The notes under the pieces are model-generated. The model did no database searches, was not told the origin of the DNA, and worked only from the letters and a program-made list of their open reading frames with translations. Of a stretch of DNA of 64,000 bases, positions 35,485 to 43,962 are shown piece after piece (the stretch's first letter is position 1; the number at the start of each line of letters is the position of its first letter). Origin of the DNA: UBA4582 sp047630175 (GTDB lineage: Bacteria; Pseudomonadota; Gammaproteobacteria; Pseudomonadales; Azotimanducaceae); assembly GCA_047630175.1 (NCBI GenBank), contig JBLHVI010000001.1:1-64000 (forward strand), read 5' to 3'. The translations under genes were made by a program, and so were the position numbers.

Positions 35485-36920
35485 ACGGGCACACACCACC
35501 AGAGTCATGGTTTATGCGAGGTCTTAATACTGCGGCAAACACGGGTCGCTTGAAAAGCCAGCGTTCAAGGAGGCTGTCCACTTGGCGCGCGTTGCCCTTC
35601 CTGTTGATAGCCGTGGGGGCGCCGATTCTGTCGGCAGTGCCGACCAGTCAAGCGCTGGCGAAGCCGGTTACCATTGATAGCGTGCGAGTGAGGCCTTCGC
35701 CGGAGCGCACCCGCATTGTTTTCGATTTGAGTGCCCCCGTAGAACACAAAGTCTTTGCGCTGGCCAATCCGCGGCGCTTGGTGATCGATATTGATGACGT
35801 GAGCTTAGAGCAGGTCTTTGACGGGCTTGATCTGCAGGGCACGCCGATCAGCTCGATGCGCGCAGCTACCCGAAATGACAAAGACCTACGCGTGGTACTG
35901 GACTTGAGTGACCAGGTCAAACCGCGTAGTTTTGTGCTGCGACCGATTCTGCAATATGGTGATCGGCTTGTTGTCGATCTTTATACCGCCGACCAGCAAG
36001 TGGCACCGATCGTCCAGAAAGCTGATCGTATTGCGCGGCAGATGCGCGAGGTGGTTATTGCGGTAGATGCCGGTCACGGCGGTGATGACCCGGGCGCCAT
36101 TGGACCGGGTAAGCTCTATGAAAAAGATGTGGTGCTCGCTATTGCCACTAAACTGGCCAAGATGTTTGACGCCGAGCCAGGTTTTAAGTCTGCCATGACG
36201 CGTGAGGGCGACTATTACGTTGCGCATCGCAAGCGTACGGACATCGCCCGGCAGGCAGAGGCCGATGTTTTTTTGTCGATTCATGCTGACGCCTTCAAAA
36301 CGCCGCGGGCCAGAGGTGCGTCCGTGTATGTTATTTCCCAGAAAGGGGCGACCAGCGAAACTGCGCGTTGGCTTGCTGAGAAGGAAAATCGCGCTGACCT
36401 GATCGGTGGTGTTGGGCTCGACGACAAAGATGATTTGTTGGCGGGTGTGCTGCTAGATCTGACAATGACTCATAGCCTGGCAGCGAGTCTGGATATGGGT
36501 CAGAGCGTCTTAGAGTTTATAAAGCCGGTGAACTATCTGCACAAGAAGCAGGTTGAACAAGCCGCTTTTCTGGTACTTAAATCGCCCGATATCCCGTCAT
36601 TGCTAGTAGAAACAGGTTTTATTTCTAATCCGGCGGAAGCGGCTAAACTGCGTACTCGGTTTCACCAAGAGCGTATGGCCAAAGCCATTTTTAGTGGCGT
36701 CAAAAGCTATCTTACCGCGCACCCGCCAACGGGTTCATTTCTGGCTTGGAAAAGTCAGGGCAACAGTAAATCAAAGGCAACCTATACCATTGTCAGCGGT
36801 GATACCCTGTCAGGTATTGCTAGTCGTCATCGCGTGACGGCGGAACAATTGAAAGTCTTCAATGGTTTGATGAGCGATCGGCTCAAAATCGGTCAGTTAT
36901 TGAAGATCCCGACGAGTTAA
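35481..36920 (+). CDS. amiB: N-acetylmuramoyl-L-alanine amidase with AMIN and LysM domains
   Basis: This periplasmic zinc amidase splits septal peptidoglycan during division. From ATG 35481 it has 479 residues: a signal peptide (hydrophobic LPFLLIAVGAPILSA after an Arg-rich stretch), an AMIN domain (about 60-165), an Amidase_3 catalytic domain with zinc ligands in DAGHGG, LYEKD and SIHAD and the catalytic Glu in LVETGFISN, and one C-terminal LysM (YTIVSGDTLSGIASRH). A later start at 35514 also leaves an intact signal. SQRSRRLST has a partial twin-arginine look but lacks the following Phe. Confidence 0.94.
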   Translation: MNGHTPPESWFMRGLNTAANTGRLKSQRSRRLSTWRALPFLLIAVGAPILSAVPTSQALAKPVTIDSVRVRPSPERTRIVFDLSAPVEHKVFALANPRRLVIDIDDVSLEQVFDGLDLQGTPISSMRAATRNDKDLRVVLDLSDQVKPRSFVLRPILQYGDRLVVDLYTADQQVAPIVQKADRIARQMREVVIAVDAGHGGDDPGAIGPGKLYEKDVVLAIATKLAKMFDAEPGFKSAMTREGDYYVAHRKRTDIARQAEADVFLSIHADAFKTPRARGASVYVISQKGATSETARWLAEKENRADLIGGVGLDDKDDLLAGVLLDLTMTHSLAASLDMGQSVLEFIKPVNYLHKKQVEQAAFLVLKSPDIPSLLVETGFISNPAEAAKLRTRFHQERMAKAIFSGVKSYLTAHPPTGSFLAWKSQGNSKSKATYTIVSGDTLSGIASRHRVTAEQLKVFNGLMSDRLKIGQLLKIPTS

Positions 36921-36943
36921 GGCACAGGGGCGAATTTAAGACT

Positions 36944-38779
36944 ATGCAGCGTATCCAACAGTTGAATCCGCGATTATCGAACCAGATCGCCGCCGGCGAA
37001 GTGGTGGAGCGCCCGGCATCTGTGATTAAAGAATTGCTGGAGAATAGCCTAGATGCGGGTAGCACCCGCATTGATATTGAAATTGAAGCTGGGGGAACTC
37101 GGCTTATCAGGGTGAGAGACAATGGCAGCGGGATACACGGGGAGGATTTAACCCTCGCGTTGAGTCGGCACGCTACCAGCAAAATTCGCGAAACCGATGA
37201 CCTCGAAGGCATTTCTACGTTGGGCTTTCGCGGTGAGGCGTTAGCCAGCATGGCGTCGGTGTCGCGCCTGACGCTCACCAGTAATAGTGCCCAGGACCCA
37301 ACTAGCGGCTGGAGTGTTAGTGTCGCTGGTGAGGCCATGGTGGCGACGGTTTTACCCCGACCCCATCCTCAAGGCACTACGGTTGAGGTCAAGGACCTGT
37401 TTTTCAATACGCCAGCACGACGTAAGTTCTTGCGCACCGACAAGACTGAATTACAGCGGGTCGAGGAGGTCTTACGCCGGCTTAGCCTCAGTCATCAGCA
37501 TGTGGCTTTTAACCTGCAGCATAACGGTAAGTTATTACGCCAGTTCGCGCCCGTCATCCCTGGCGATTCAGTTGAGCGCCGGCTCGCTTCGGTATTTGGT
37601 TCGGCGTTTATGGAAAATGCAATCTATCTGGAGCAAAGCTTTCCGGCGGAACAGGGTGGAATTGGCCTGCAGTTGCGGGGCTGGATCGGCTTGCCGACCT
37701 ATTCTCGTAGTCAGGCAGATCAACAGTACTTTTATGTTAATGATCGAATGATCCGCGACAAGCTTGTCACCCACGCCATTAAACAGGCGTATCAGGATGT
37801 TCTGTTCCATGGTAGGCAGCCGGTGTATGCCTTGTTCCTGACATTGGATCCGCGCCTGGTGGACGTTAATGTGCACCCCACTAAGCATGAGGTGCGATTT
37901 CGCAGTGGCCGTGAGGTGCACAGCTTCTTGTTTAGTGCCATTCATCGCGCCCTAGCAGATGTGCGACCTGACATGGCCGCCGGCGCAGTAACGCCCGAGG
38001 TCGCGCTATTTGAGCCTCTGTCCGCTGATGCAGGCAGCCCAACCCAGCAGGGTATGCGCTTTGCAAATCATGGCAGCCCAGGGCCCGGTTCAGCTTTTGT
38101 GCGCGAGCAGGTGCCTGCCTACAATCGTCTGTTGAATCCTGGCTTGGCAAATTTTGCCGGTACACAACTCCCGCCGTTGCCGCCTGAAGCCGAGATACCG
38201 CCACTGGGTTACGCCGTTGCGCAGCTCCACGGGGTTTTTATTCTCGCCCAAAACGCCCGCGGCCTAGTGATCGTTGATATGCATGCAGCGCATGAGCGCA
38301 TTACCTATGAGCGGCTCAAGCAGGCTACCGATGACGAGGGTTTGAAGATGCAGCCGCTCTTGGTGCCTATTTCAGTGGCGATGAGTGAGCGCGAGTGTGC
38401 TATGGCGGAAGAGCATGCCGAGCAGCTCAATGGTCTGGGTTTTGATTTGCAGCGGGTCTCGGAAGAATCGATCGTGGTGCGTAGTATTCCGGCGATGCTG
38501 AGCAAGGAAAACGCCGGTCAGTTGGTTCAGGACGTGCTCGCTGATTTGGCTGAGTACGGCACCACGGCGCGTATTACCCAGCACCGGGACGAACTGTTAT
38601 CGACCATGGCTTGTCATGGTTCAGTACGTGCTAATCGGCGACTAACCATCCCCGAAATGAACGCGCTGTTGCGTGATATGGAGATCACGGAACGCAGCGG
38701 TCAATGTAATCATGGTCGGCCGACTTGGACGGAGCAGTCCATGGACGAACTCGATAAACTGTTTATGCGTGGCCAATGA
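36944..38779 (+). CDS. mutL: DNA mismatch repair protein MutL
   Basis: MutL couples mismatch recognition by MutS to strand incision. The 611-residue protein has the GHKL ATPase N-terminus (IAAGEVVERPASVIKELLENS, VRDNGSGI, LGFRGEALASM) and a C-terminal dimerisation domain. The C-terminal DMHAAHERITYE fits the endonuclease motif DQHA(X)2E(X)4E with Gln changed to Met; ACHGSVRAN and CNHGRPT complete that site. E. coli MutL lacks this, so this organism probably nicks DNA with MutL and needs no MutH. Its stop overlaps the miaA start. Confidence 0.96.
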   Translation: MQRIQQLNPRLSNQIAAGEVVERPASVIKELLENSLDAGSTRIDIEIEAGGTRLIRVRDNGSGIHGEDLTLALSRHATSKIRETDDLEGISTLGFRGEALASMASVSRLTLTSNSAQDPTSGWSVSVAGEAMVATVLPRPHPQGTTVEVKDLFFNTPARRKFLRTDKTELQRVEEVLRRLSLSHQHVAFNLQHNGKLLRQFAPVIPGDSVERRLASVFGSAFMENAIYLEQSFPAEQGGIGLQLRGWIGLPTYSRSQADQQYFYVNDRMIRDKLVTHAIKQAYQDVLFHGRQPVYALFLTLDPRLVDVNVHPTKHEVRFRSGREVHSFLFSAIHRALADVRPDMAAGAVTPEVALFEPLSADAGSPTQQGMRFANHGSPGPGSAFVREQVPAYNRLLNPGLANFAGTQLPPLPPEAEIPPLGYAVAQLHGVFILAQNARGLVIVDMHAAHERITYERLKQATDDEGLKMQPLLVPISVAMSERECAMAEEHAEQLNGLGFDLQRVSEESIVVRSIPAMLSKENAGQLVQDVLADLAEYGTTARITQHRDELLSTMACHGSVRANRRLTIPEMNALLRDMEITERSGQCNHGRPTWTEQSMDELDKLFMRGQ

Positions 38780-39720
38780 ACGGTTCTGACACGGTCCGGC
38801 CACCGGCGATTTTCTTGATGGGGCCCACTGCATCGGGGAAATCAGGTTTGGCGATGATGTTGGCCGATGAGTTGCCTGTTGAAATAATCAGTGTTGATTC
38901 GGCCATGGTATATCGACAGATGGATATTGGTACGGCGAAGCCTGATAGCGACACGCTGGCTTATTATCCGCACCATCTGGTGAATATACGCGAACCCGAC
39001 ATGCCTTATTCCGCGGCTGACTTTTGTGCTGACGTCTTGCCGCTGATGGCGTCAATTACTGCTCGTGGTCGTATTCCTCTGTTGGTGGGCGGGACCATGC
39101 TTTACTTCAAAGCATTGCTGCAGGGCCTTGCAACGATGCCGCCAGCGGACACTGAAGTGCGTAGCCATATCGCGGCGCTAGCGCAGCAGCATAGCTGGGC
39201 ATACGTGCACAGTCGACTGCAAGAGGTGGACCCATTAGCCGCGGCGCGAATACATCCGAACGATCCTCAGCGCATAGGGCGCGCATTGGAAGTATTTGAG
39301 ATTACCGGTCAGTCTATGACCGCTTGGCATGCTGCGCAGACAGCGCATACATTTCCTTATCGCAGCTGTCAGTTGGCGATAGTGCCGCCCGACCGTATCG
39401 CGTTGCATCAACAGATTGCACAGCGCTTTGCGCAGATGCTCGACGCGGGACTCGTGGACGAGGTTGACGCATTGCGCCAGCGTTATCCTGCGGGCCAGAA
39501 CCTGCCGGCGTTGAAGGCCGTGGGCTATCGTCAGGTCTGGCAGCATCTCGAGGGCCGACTTACATATAAACAAATGCAAGATCAGGGTATCATTGCAACG
39601 CGCCAACTGGCTAAGCGGCAGTTCACATGGCTCCGGAAATGGCCTGATTTAAGACAAATTGTCGCACCCGATAAGTCACTGGCCTTGAAAATACTGCGGT
39701 CGAGCATCATATTAACGTAG
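38776..39720 (+). CDS. miaA: tRNA dimethylallyltransferase
   Basis: MiaA adds a dimethylallyl group to A37 of tRNAs reading UNN codons. The 314-residue protein has the P-loop MGPTASGKSGLAM, DSAMVYRQMDIGTAKP, the LLVGGTMLYFKALLQGL block and RQLAKRQFTWLR. ATGA overlap with mutL shows coupling. A candidate hfq promoter lies in its last codons, comparable to the situation in E. coli. Confidence 0.96.
   Translation: MNGSDTVRPPAIFLMGPTASGKSGLAMMLADELPVEIISVDSAMVYRQMDIGTAKPDSDTLAYYPHHLVNIREPDMPYSAADFCADVLPLMASITARGRIPLLVGGTMLYFKALLQGLATMPPADTEVRSHIAALAQQHSWAYVHSRLQEVDPLAAARIHPNDPQRIGRALEVFEITGQSMTAWHAAQTAHTFPYRSCQLAIVPPDRIALHQQIAQRFAQMLDAGLVDEVDALRQRYPAGQNLPALKAVGYRQVWQHLEGRLTYKQMQDQGIIATRQLAKRQFTWLRKWPDLRQIVAPDKSLALKILRSSIILT
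39685..39713 (+). promoter_or_regulatory. Possible hfq promoter inside the miaA 3' end
   Basis: TTGAAA (39685-39690), a 17-base spacer and CATATT (39708-39713) sit about 98 bases before the hfq ATG. The -35 is five of six, the -10 four of six. E. coli also has hfq promoters within miaA. Confidence 0.4.
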
Positions 39721-39810
39721 CACATACAATCATCAGCATAGATCGCGGCAATTAGCGCCAAGATTAGCGCCCCACACATAACGAATGGGGCGACACGTTA
39801 GGAGAAGAAC

Positions 39811-40056
39811 ATGTCGAAGGGGCAATCTTTACAAGACCCTTACTTGAACGCGCTGCGACGAGATCGGATACCCGTATCCATTTATCTTGTGAGCGGTATA
39901 AAGCTACAGGGCCAAATCGAGTCGTTTGACCAGTTTGTCATTCTGTTACGCAATACAGTGAGCCAAATGATTTACAAGTCTGCTATTTCTACCGTCGTGC
40001 CCGCACGCAATGTCAAGATGCCGGCCATGCCAGACGATGAAGAATCAGATGACTAA
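39811..40056 (+). CDS. hfq: RNA chaperone Hfq
   Basis: Hfq is a ring hexamer that pairs small RNAs with mRNAs. The 81-residue protein starts SKGQSLQDPYLNALRRDRIPV (distal and lateral RNA sites), has the Sm1 stretch and the proximal-site QMIYKSAISTVVP, and ends with a short acidic tail (DDEESDD). AGGAG precedes the ATG. hflX-hflK-hflC follow, the standard arrangement. Confidence 0.98.
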   Translation: MSKGQSLQDPYLNALRRDRIPVSIYLVSGIKLQGQIESFDQFVILLRNTVSQMIYKSAISTVVPARNVKMPAMPDDEESDD

Positions 40057-40122
40057 CCAGAAGGCGACGTAGAATATCATTCAGAAGTTTGGAGTACTGA
40101 CTACTGCATAAGGTTGACGCAA

Positions 40123-41439
40123 TTGTTCTCTATTGAAAGACCGCCAGCCGGAACTCATGCGCTATTGGTGCATGTTGTTCAGGAGGATTCGTCCGCTGAG
40201 GAGTTCACCGAGTTAGTTCTGTCGGCAGGGCTTGTTGCGGCTGCATGTATACATGTTAAGCGGCGCAGCGCGCATCCCAAAACCTACGTCGGTTCTGGCA
40301 AGTTGCAGGAGTTGCGTGAGGTGCTTGAGCAGGTCGAAGCGGAATTAGTGATCTTTGATCAAGATTTGACGTCTACCCAAGAGAGAAATATTGAGCTAGC
40401 GCTGGAATGCCGAGTAATCGGTCGTACAGGTCTAATTCTAGATATTTTCGCGCAGCGCGCGCGTACGCATGAAGGTCAGTTACAGGTTGAGCTGGCGCAG
40501 CTTCAGCACATGTCGACGCGACTGGTTAGGGGCTGGACCCACCTTGATAGGCAACGCGGTGGCTCAGGACGCGGCGAGGGCAGCTCTACGGGTATTCAGG
40601 GTACGGGTGAAACCCAGCTTGAATCGGACCAACGGATGCTGCGGGCTCGCATCAAACACATTAATCAGCAGCTTGACCGGGTTCGCAAGCAACGCAAGCA
40701 AAGCAGGCGTGCGCGCGTCAGGGCAGATGTGCGTACGGTATCATTAGTGGGTTACACTAACGCGGGAAAGTCGACGCTGTTTAATCAGCTTTGCGACGCC
40801 CATGTGCACGCGGCAGACCAGTTGTTTGCGACGCTGGATCCAACCTTACGGCAACTCGAGTTACCGGTGATTGGTAAAGCGATATTGACCGACACCGTTG
40901 GGTTTATTCGCCACCTACCCCATGGCCTTGTGAATGCGTTTCGCGCGACATTGGAGGAGGTTCAACTGGCAAATTTACTACTGCACGTTGTCGATGCTAG
41001 TTCGAACGAAAAAGAAGCGCAAATGTATCAGGTCAATGAAGTGCTTGAAGAGATTGAGGCCCAAGCAGTACCGCAACTGCTGGTGTATAACAAGATTGAC
41101 CTGATAGAAGAGTCGCCCCGTATAGACCGGGATAGCGAAGGTCGACCCGTACGGGTTTGGGTGTCGAGTCTTACTGGGATGGGGCTAGAGGCGCTGGTTC
41201 AGGCTATTAGTGAGTTGCTCAGTCACGATGTGATCGAGACGACACTGCATCTTGCCCCTGACCAAGGGCAATTGCGGGCCGAATTGTTTGCAATGGGCGC
41301 TGTGCTTGGTGAAGAAACGCAAGCTGACGGCACCATTTGTTTGCAGGTAAAAGTAGAGCAACATAAACTTGAGCGCCTTGGCAAAAAGCTGCTCAGGCCT
41401 TCATCCCTGCCAGCAGCGGTGGTGGCAGGTCAAATTTAG
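40123..41439 (+). CDS. hflX: Ribosome-splitting GTPase HflX
   Basis: HflX splits stalled or stressed 70S ribosomes. The protein has an HflX N-terminal domain (HPKTYVGSGKLQEL, RTGLILDIFAQRARTHEGQL), a coiled-coil linker and a GTPase domain with G1 GYTNAGKST, G3 DTVGF and G4 NKID. I use TTG 40123 (MFSIERPP), which has AAGG nine bases upstream and lines up with the E. coli start. TTG 40114 (MTQLFSIE) is the alternative, but its spacing is too short. Length is 438 residues. Confidence 0.94.
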   Translation: MFSIERPPAGTHALLVHVVQEDSSAEEFTELVLSAGLVAAACIHVKRRSAHPKTYVGSGKLQELREVLEQVEAELVIFDQDLTSTQERNIELALECRVIGRTGLILDIFAQRARTHEGQLQVELAQLQHMSTRLVRGWTHLDRQRGGSGRGEGSSTGIQGTGETQLESDQRMLRARIKHINQQLDRVRKQRKQSRRARVRADVRTVSLVGYTNAGKSTLFNQLCDAHVHAADQLFATLDPTLRQLELPVIGKAILTDTVGFIRHLPHGLVNAFRATLEEVQLANLLLHVVDASSNEKEAQMYQVNEVLEEIEAQAVPQLLVYNKIDLIEESPRIDRDSEGRPVRVWVSSLTGMGLEALVQAISELLSHDVIETTLHLAPDQGQLRAELFAMGAVLGEETQADGTICLQVKVEQHKLERLGKKLLRPSSLPAAVVAGQI

Positions 41440-41519
41440 TTCGAATCGAGACATGGTCATTCGCCCGCTGAGCGGTGAAATACATGTCTCTCCTTGTGTA
41501 AAAGTGAACGGAGATAATT

Positions 41520-42668
41520 ATGGCCTGGAATGAGCCCGGTGGCGGCAAACAGGACGACAAGGACCCCTGGGGGAAGCGCGATGACCAGGGGCCGCCTGAT
41601 CTGGATGAGGCGTTTCGGAAACTGCAAAACAGCCTAGGTGAAATGTTTGGCGGTAAAAAAAGTGGTGGTAGCAGTGGTGGTGGCAGCGGACTGCCGGCTT
41701 TCAGCGCTAACATCCTTGGACTGGTACTGGTGGTAGTGCTAGGTATTTGGGCATTTTCCGGTATCTACACCCTCGATCAGCAGGAGCGGGGCGTGGTCTT
41801 GCGTTTTGGCGAGGTTCAAGAGCCGGTGTTGTTGCCTGGTTTGCATTGGAATCCCCCCTTTGTCGATAAAGTCTTAAAAACCAATGTGACACGCGTGAGG
41901 TCTGCGACGAACTCCTCGGAGATGCTGACCGAGGACGAAAACATCGTCATCGTCAAAATGTCCGTGCAGTATGTCGTAAGTGATGTCTTGAAGTACTTGC
42001 TGCGAGTCCGTAACCCGGATCAGAGTCTTGATCAGGCGACCGAGAGCGCTTTACGTCACGAGGTTGGCAGCTCATTGATGAATGACGTACTGACCGAGGG
42101 TCGTGCGGAGTTGGGTGAGCGCGTCAAACTGCGTATTCAAACCTACATGGATCGATACGGCACAGGCATCGCAGTCACGCAGGTGAATATTGATGAAACC
42201 GCACCACCAGATGCAGTTCGTGCGGCGTTTGACGACGTAATCAAGGCGCGAGAGGATGAAGTTCGGGTACGTAACGAAGCCAACGCTTACGCCAATCAGG
42301 TTATTCCCGAGGCACGTGGTGAAGCACAACGCTTGATTGAAGAATCATTGGGTTACAAAGAGCGAGTGATCGCGCAGGCTCGTGGTGAAGCGGATCGCTT
42401 CAACAAGTTATATGCAGAGTACAAACTAGCGCCCGAAGTAACCCGTGAGCGTATTTATCTCGATACTATCGAGTCCGTCATGTCTAACAGCACCAAGGTG
42501 ATGGTCGACGTGCAGGGAGGCAATAATATGCTGTATCTGCCGCTCGACAAGATTATGCAGCAACGCAACAGCACCTCCGACGGTGCTGGAACAGACGGTA
42601 ATGCCAACAGCAACCCCGCAGGGCGTGTCGACACTTCGCGCCGCCCCAGCAGCCGGAGGGATAGATAA
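41520..42668 (+). CDS. hflK: FtsH protease modulator HflK
   Basis: HflK with HflC forms a large periplasm-facing SPFH cage around FtsH at the inner membrane. The 382-residue protein has a Gly-rich, hydrophilic N-terminus (GGKKSGGSSGGGSG), one membrane segment (about 62-84, ILGLVLVVVLGIWAFSGIY), the SPFH domain and a long helical part with Ala/Glu repeats (EARGEAQRLIEES, QARGEADRFNKLY). Its stop overlaps the hflC start by one base (TAATG). Confidence 0.95.
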   Translation: MAWNEPGGGKQDDKDPWGKRDDQGPPDLDEAFRKLQNSLGEMFGGKKSGGSSGGGSGLPAFSANILGLVLVVVLGIWAFSGIYTLDQQERGVVLRFGEVQEPVLLPGLHWNPPFVDKVLKTNVTRVRSATNSSEMLTEDENIVIVKMSVQYVVSDVLKYLLRVRNPDQSLDQATESALRHEVGSSLMNDVLTEGRAELGERVKLRIQTYMDRYGTGIAVTQVNIDETAPPDAVRAAFDDVIKAREDEVRVRNEANAYANQVIPEARGEAQRLIEESLGYKERVIAQARGEADRFNKLYAEYKLAPEVTRERIYLDTIESVMSNSTKVMVDVQGGNNMLYLPLDKIMQQRNSTSDGAGTDGNANSNPAGRVDTSRRPSSRRDR

Positions 42669-43537
42669 TGTCCACACGAGTGATTGTAGTATTGTTTATA
42701 GTCGGCGTATTGGGCCTGCTCGGTGCCAATTCAATCTTTATTGTCAGCGAGCTTGAGCGTGCCGTGCTGCTTGAATTTGGCCGAGTTGTGCGTGCTGACA
42801 TAGATCCTGGATTGCATTTCAAGAAGCCGTTTATCAACGAGGTACGCAAGTTTGATGGCCGGGTACTGACCTTGGAAGCGAGCCCCGAGCGTTTTTTGAC
42901 GCTGGAGAAAAAGGCGGTGATCGTCGATTCCTTCGCTAAGTTTAAGGTTAATGACGCTCAGCGTTTTTATACCGCCACGTCGGGTGACGAACGTCGCGCT
43001 GAGGCACTGCTTCGCCAGCGAATTAACAATGGTCTGCGGAACGAGATCAGTAAGCGAAGTCTTCATGAGGTAGTCTCCGGTGAGCGTGATGAGCTGATGA
43101 ACGTGCTTACCAAGCGCCTCGATGGCTTCGCCCGTGACGAGTTAGGTGTTGAAGTTGTCGATGTGCGGGTCAAGCAGATTGACCTTCCGCCGGAAGTCAG
43201 TCAGTCGGTTTACGATCGAATGAACACCGAACGTGATATTGAAGCACGCGAGCATCGCGCTCAGGGTCAGGAGTTGGCAGCGGGTATTCGCGCTGATGCC
43301 AGCAAGCAGCGTGAAGTGATTTTGGCAGAGGCCTACGCTGATGCTGAGTCGCTCCGTGGTGACGGAGATGCTGGTTCTGCAGCTATGTACGCGTCGGCGT
43401 TTAGTCGAGATATTGAGTTTTATAAGTTCTATCGCAGTATGGCCGCATATCAGCGAACATTTGCGAATAAGGGCGATATTATGATCGTCGATCCAGACAG
43501 TGAGTTCTTCAAGTATCTTAAGAAGAGCAAGCAATAG
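42668..43537 (+). CDS. hflC: FtsH protease modulator HflC
   Basis: HflC is the partner of HflK. The 289-residue protein has an N-terminal membrane segment (about 4-22, VIVVLFIVGVLGLLGANSI), an SPFH domain (PGLHFKKPFINEVRKFDGR) and a helical region with RADASKQREVILAEAYADAE. It is coupled to hflK by a TAATG junction. A strong intrinsic terminator lies 23 bases after its stop, closing the hfq-hflXKC transcription unit. Confidence 0.95.
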   Translation: MSTRVIVVLFIVGVLGLLGANSIFIVSELERAVLLEFGRVVRADIDPGLHFKKPFINEVRKFDGRVLTLEASPERFLTLEKKAVIVDSFAKFKVNDAQRFYTATSGDERRAEALLRQRINNGLRNEISKRSLHEVVSGERDELMNVLTKRLDGFARDELGVEVVDVRVKQIDLPPEVSQSVYDRMNTERDIEAREHRAQGQELAAGIRADASKQREVILAEAYADAESLRGDGDAGSAAMYASAFSRDIEFYKFYRSMAAYQRTFANKGDIMIVDPDSEFFKYLKKSKQ

Positions 43538-43560
43538 TTACAGCGTTAGTTTGATTTAAG

Positions 43561-43589
43561 AACCGGGAAGCGATTCCCGGTTTTTTTTT
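43561..43589 (+). terminator. Intrinsic terminator after hflC
   Basis: AACCGGGAA (43561-43569) pairs perfectly with TTCCCGGTT (43574-43582) around a GCGA tetraloop and runs into a nine-T tract. This is the clearest Rho-independent terminator in the window. Confidence 0.95.
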
Positions 43590-43696
43590 GAGCTCGGCTC
43601 AGCGTACGCTGGTTGCAGTTGTCCGGTATGCGTTGTGCCCTATGTCCTAGAGCAGGCTTTAGTTAGGCGCTTTAGGTGGGTTCTTTAATACGGCTC

Positions 43697-43702
43697 TATA
43701 AT
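43697..43702 (+). promoter_or_regulatory. Probable -10 element for the DUF2065 gene
   Basis: A perfect TATAAT ends seven bases before the ATG at 43709. If it is a -10, transcription would start at or next to that ATG, giving a leaderless mRNA. No strong -35 is visible. Confidence 0.4.
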
Positions 43703-43708
43703 GCGAGA

Positions 43709-43912
43709 ATGAGCATGTGGCATGATCTCGGTTTAGCTTTTTGTCTGGTTTTGGTGATAGAAGGCATAATCCCATTCCTGTATCCTGCGCGCTGGAAATC
43801 GATGGTGGCCACATTGGCGAGCATCGATGATAAGACTATGCGTTTGGCCGGGCTTGGCAGTATGTTGTTAGGTACGGGATTGTTGTACTTGATTAAGTCG
43901 CTTAGCGACTAG
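43709..43912 (+). CDS. DUF2065 family small membrane protein (YjeT-like)
   Basis: The 67-residue protein has two hydrophobic segments (LGLAFCLVLVIEGIIPFLYP and LGSMLLGTGLLYLI) separated by a basic loop with PARWKSM, the YjeT/DUF2065 pattern. Function is unknown; the family commonly sits between hflC and hisZ or purA, as here. Start choices are GTG 43676, ATG 43709 or ATG 43715; alignment to YjeT favours the last two. A perfect AGTCGC-TTA-GCGACT hairpin covers the stop region (43896-43910). Confidence 0.78.
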   Translation: MSMWHDLGLAFCLVLVIEGIIPFLYPARWKSMVATLASIDDKTMRLAGLGSMLLGTGLLYLIKSLSD

Positions 43913-43962
43913 TTGATCATCAAGTCGCTGATTGGGTAGCTGATCAAATATAGAGGTGTGAG

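Noticed and set aside
43661..43669. Second attC-like core (GTTAGGCGC) before the DUF2065 gene
   Set aside because: No complementary GCCTAAC-like partner occurs upstream within a usable distance; the short core alone also occurs inside coding regions such as serB and nrdR.
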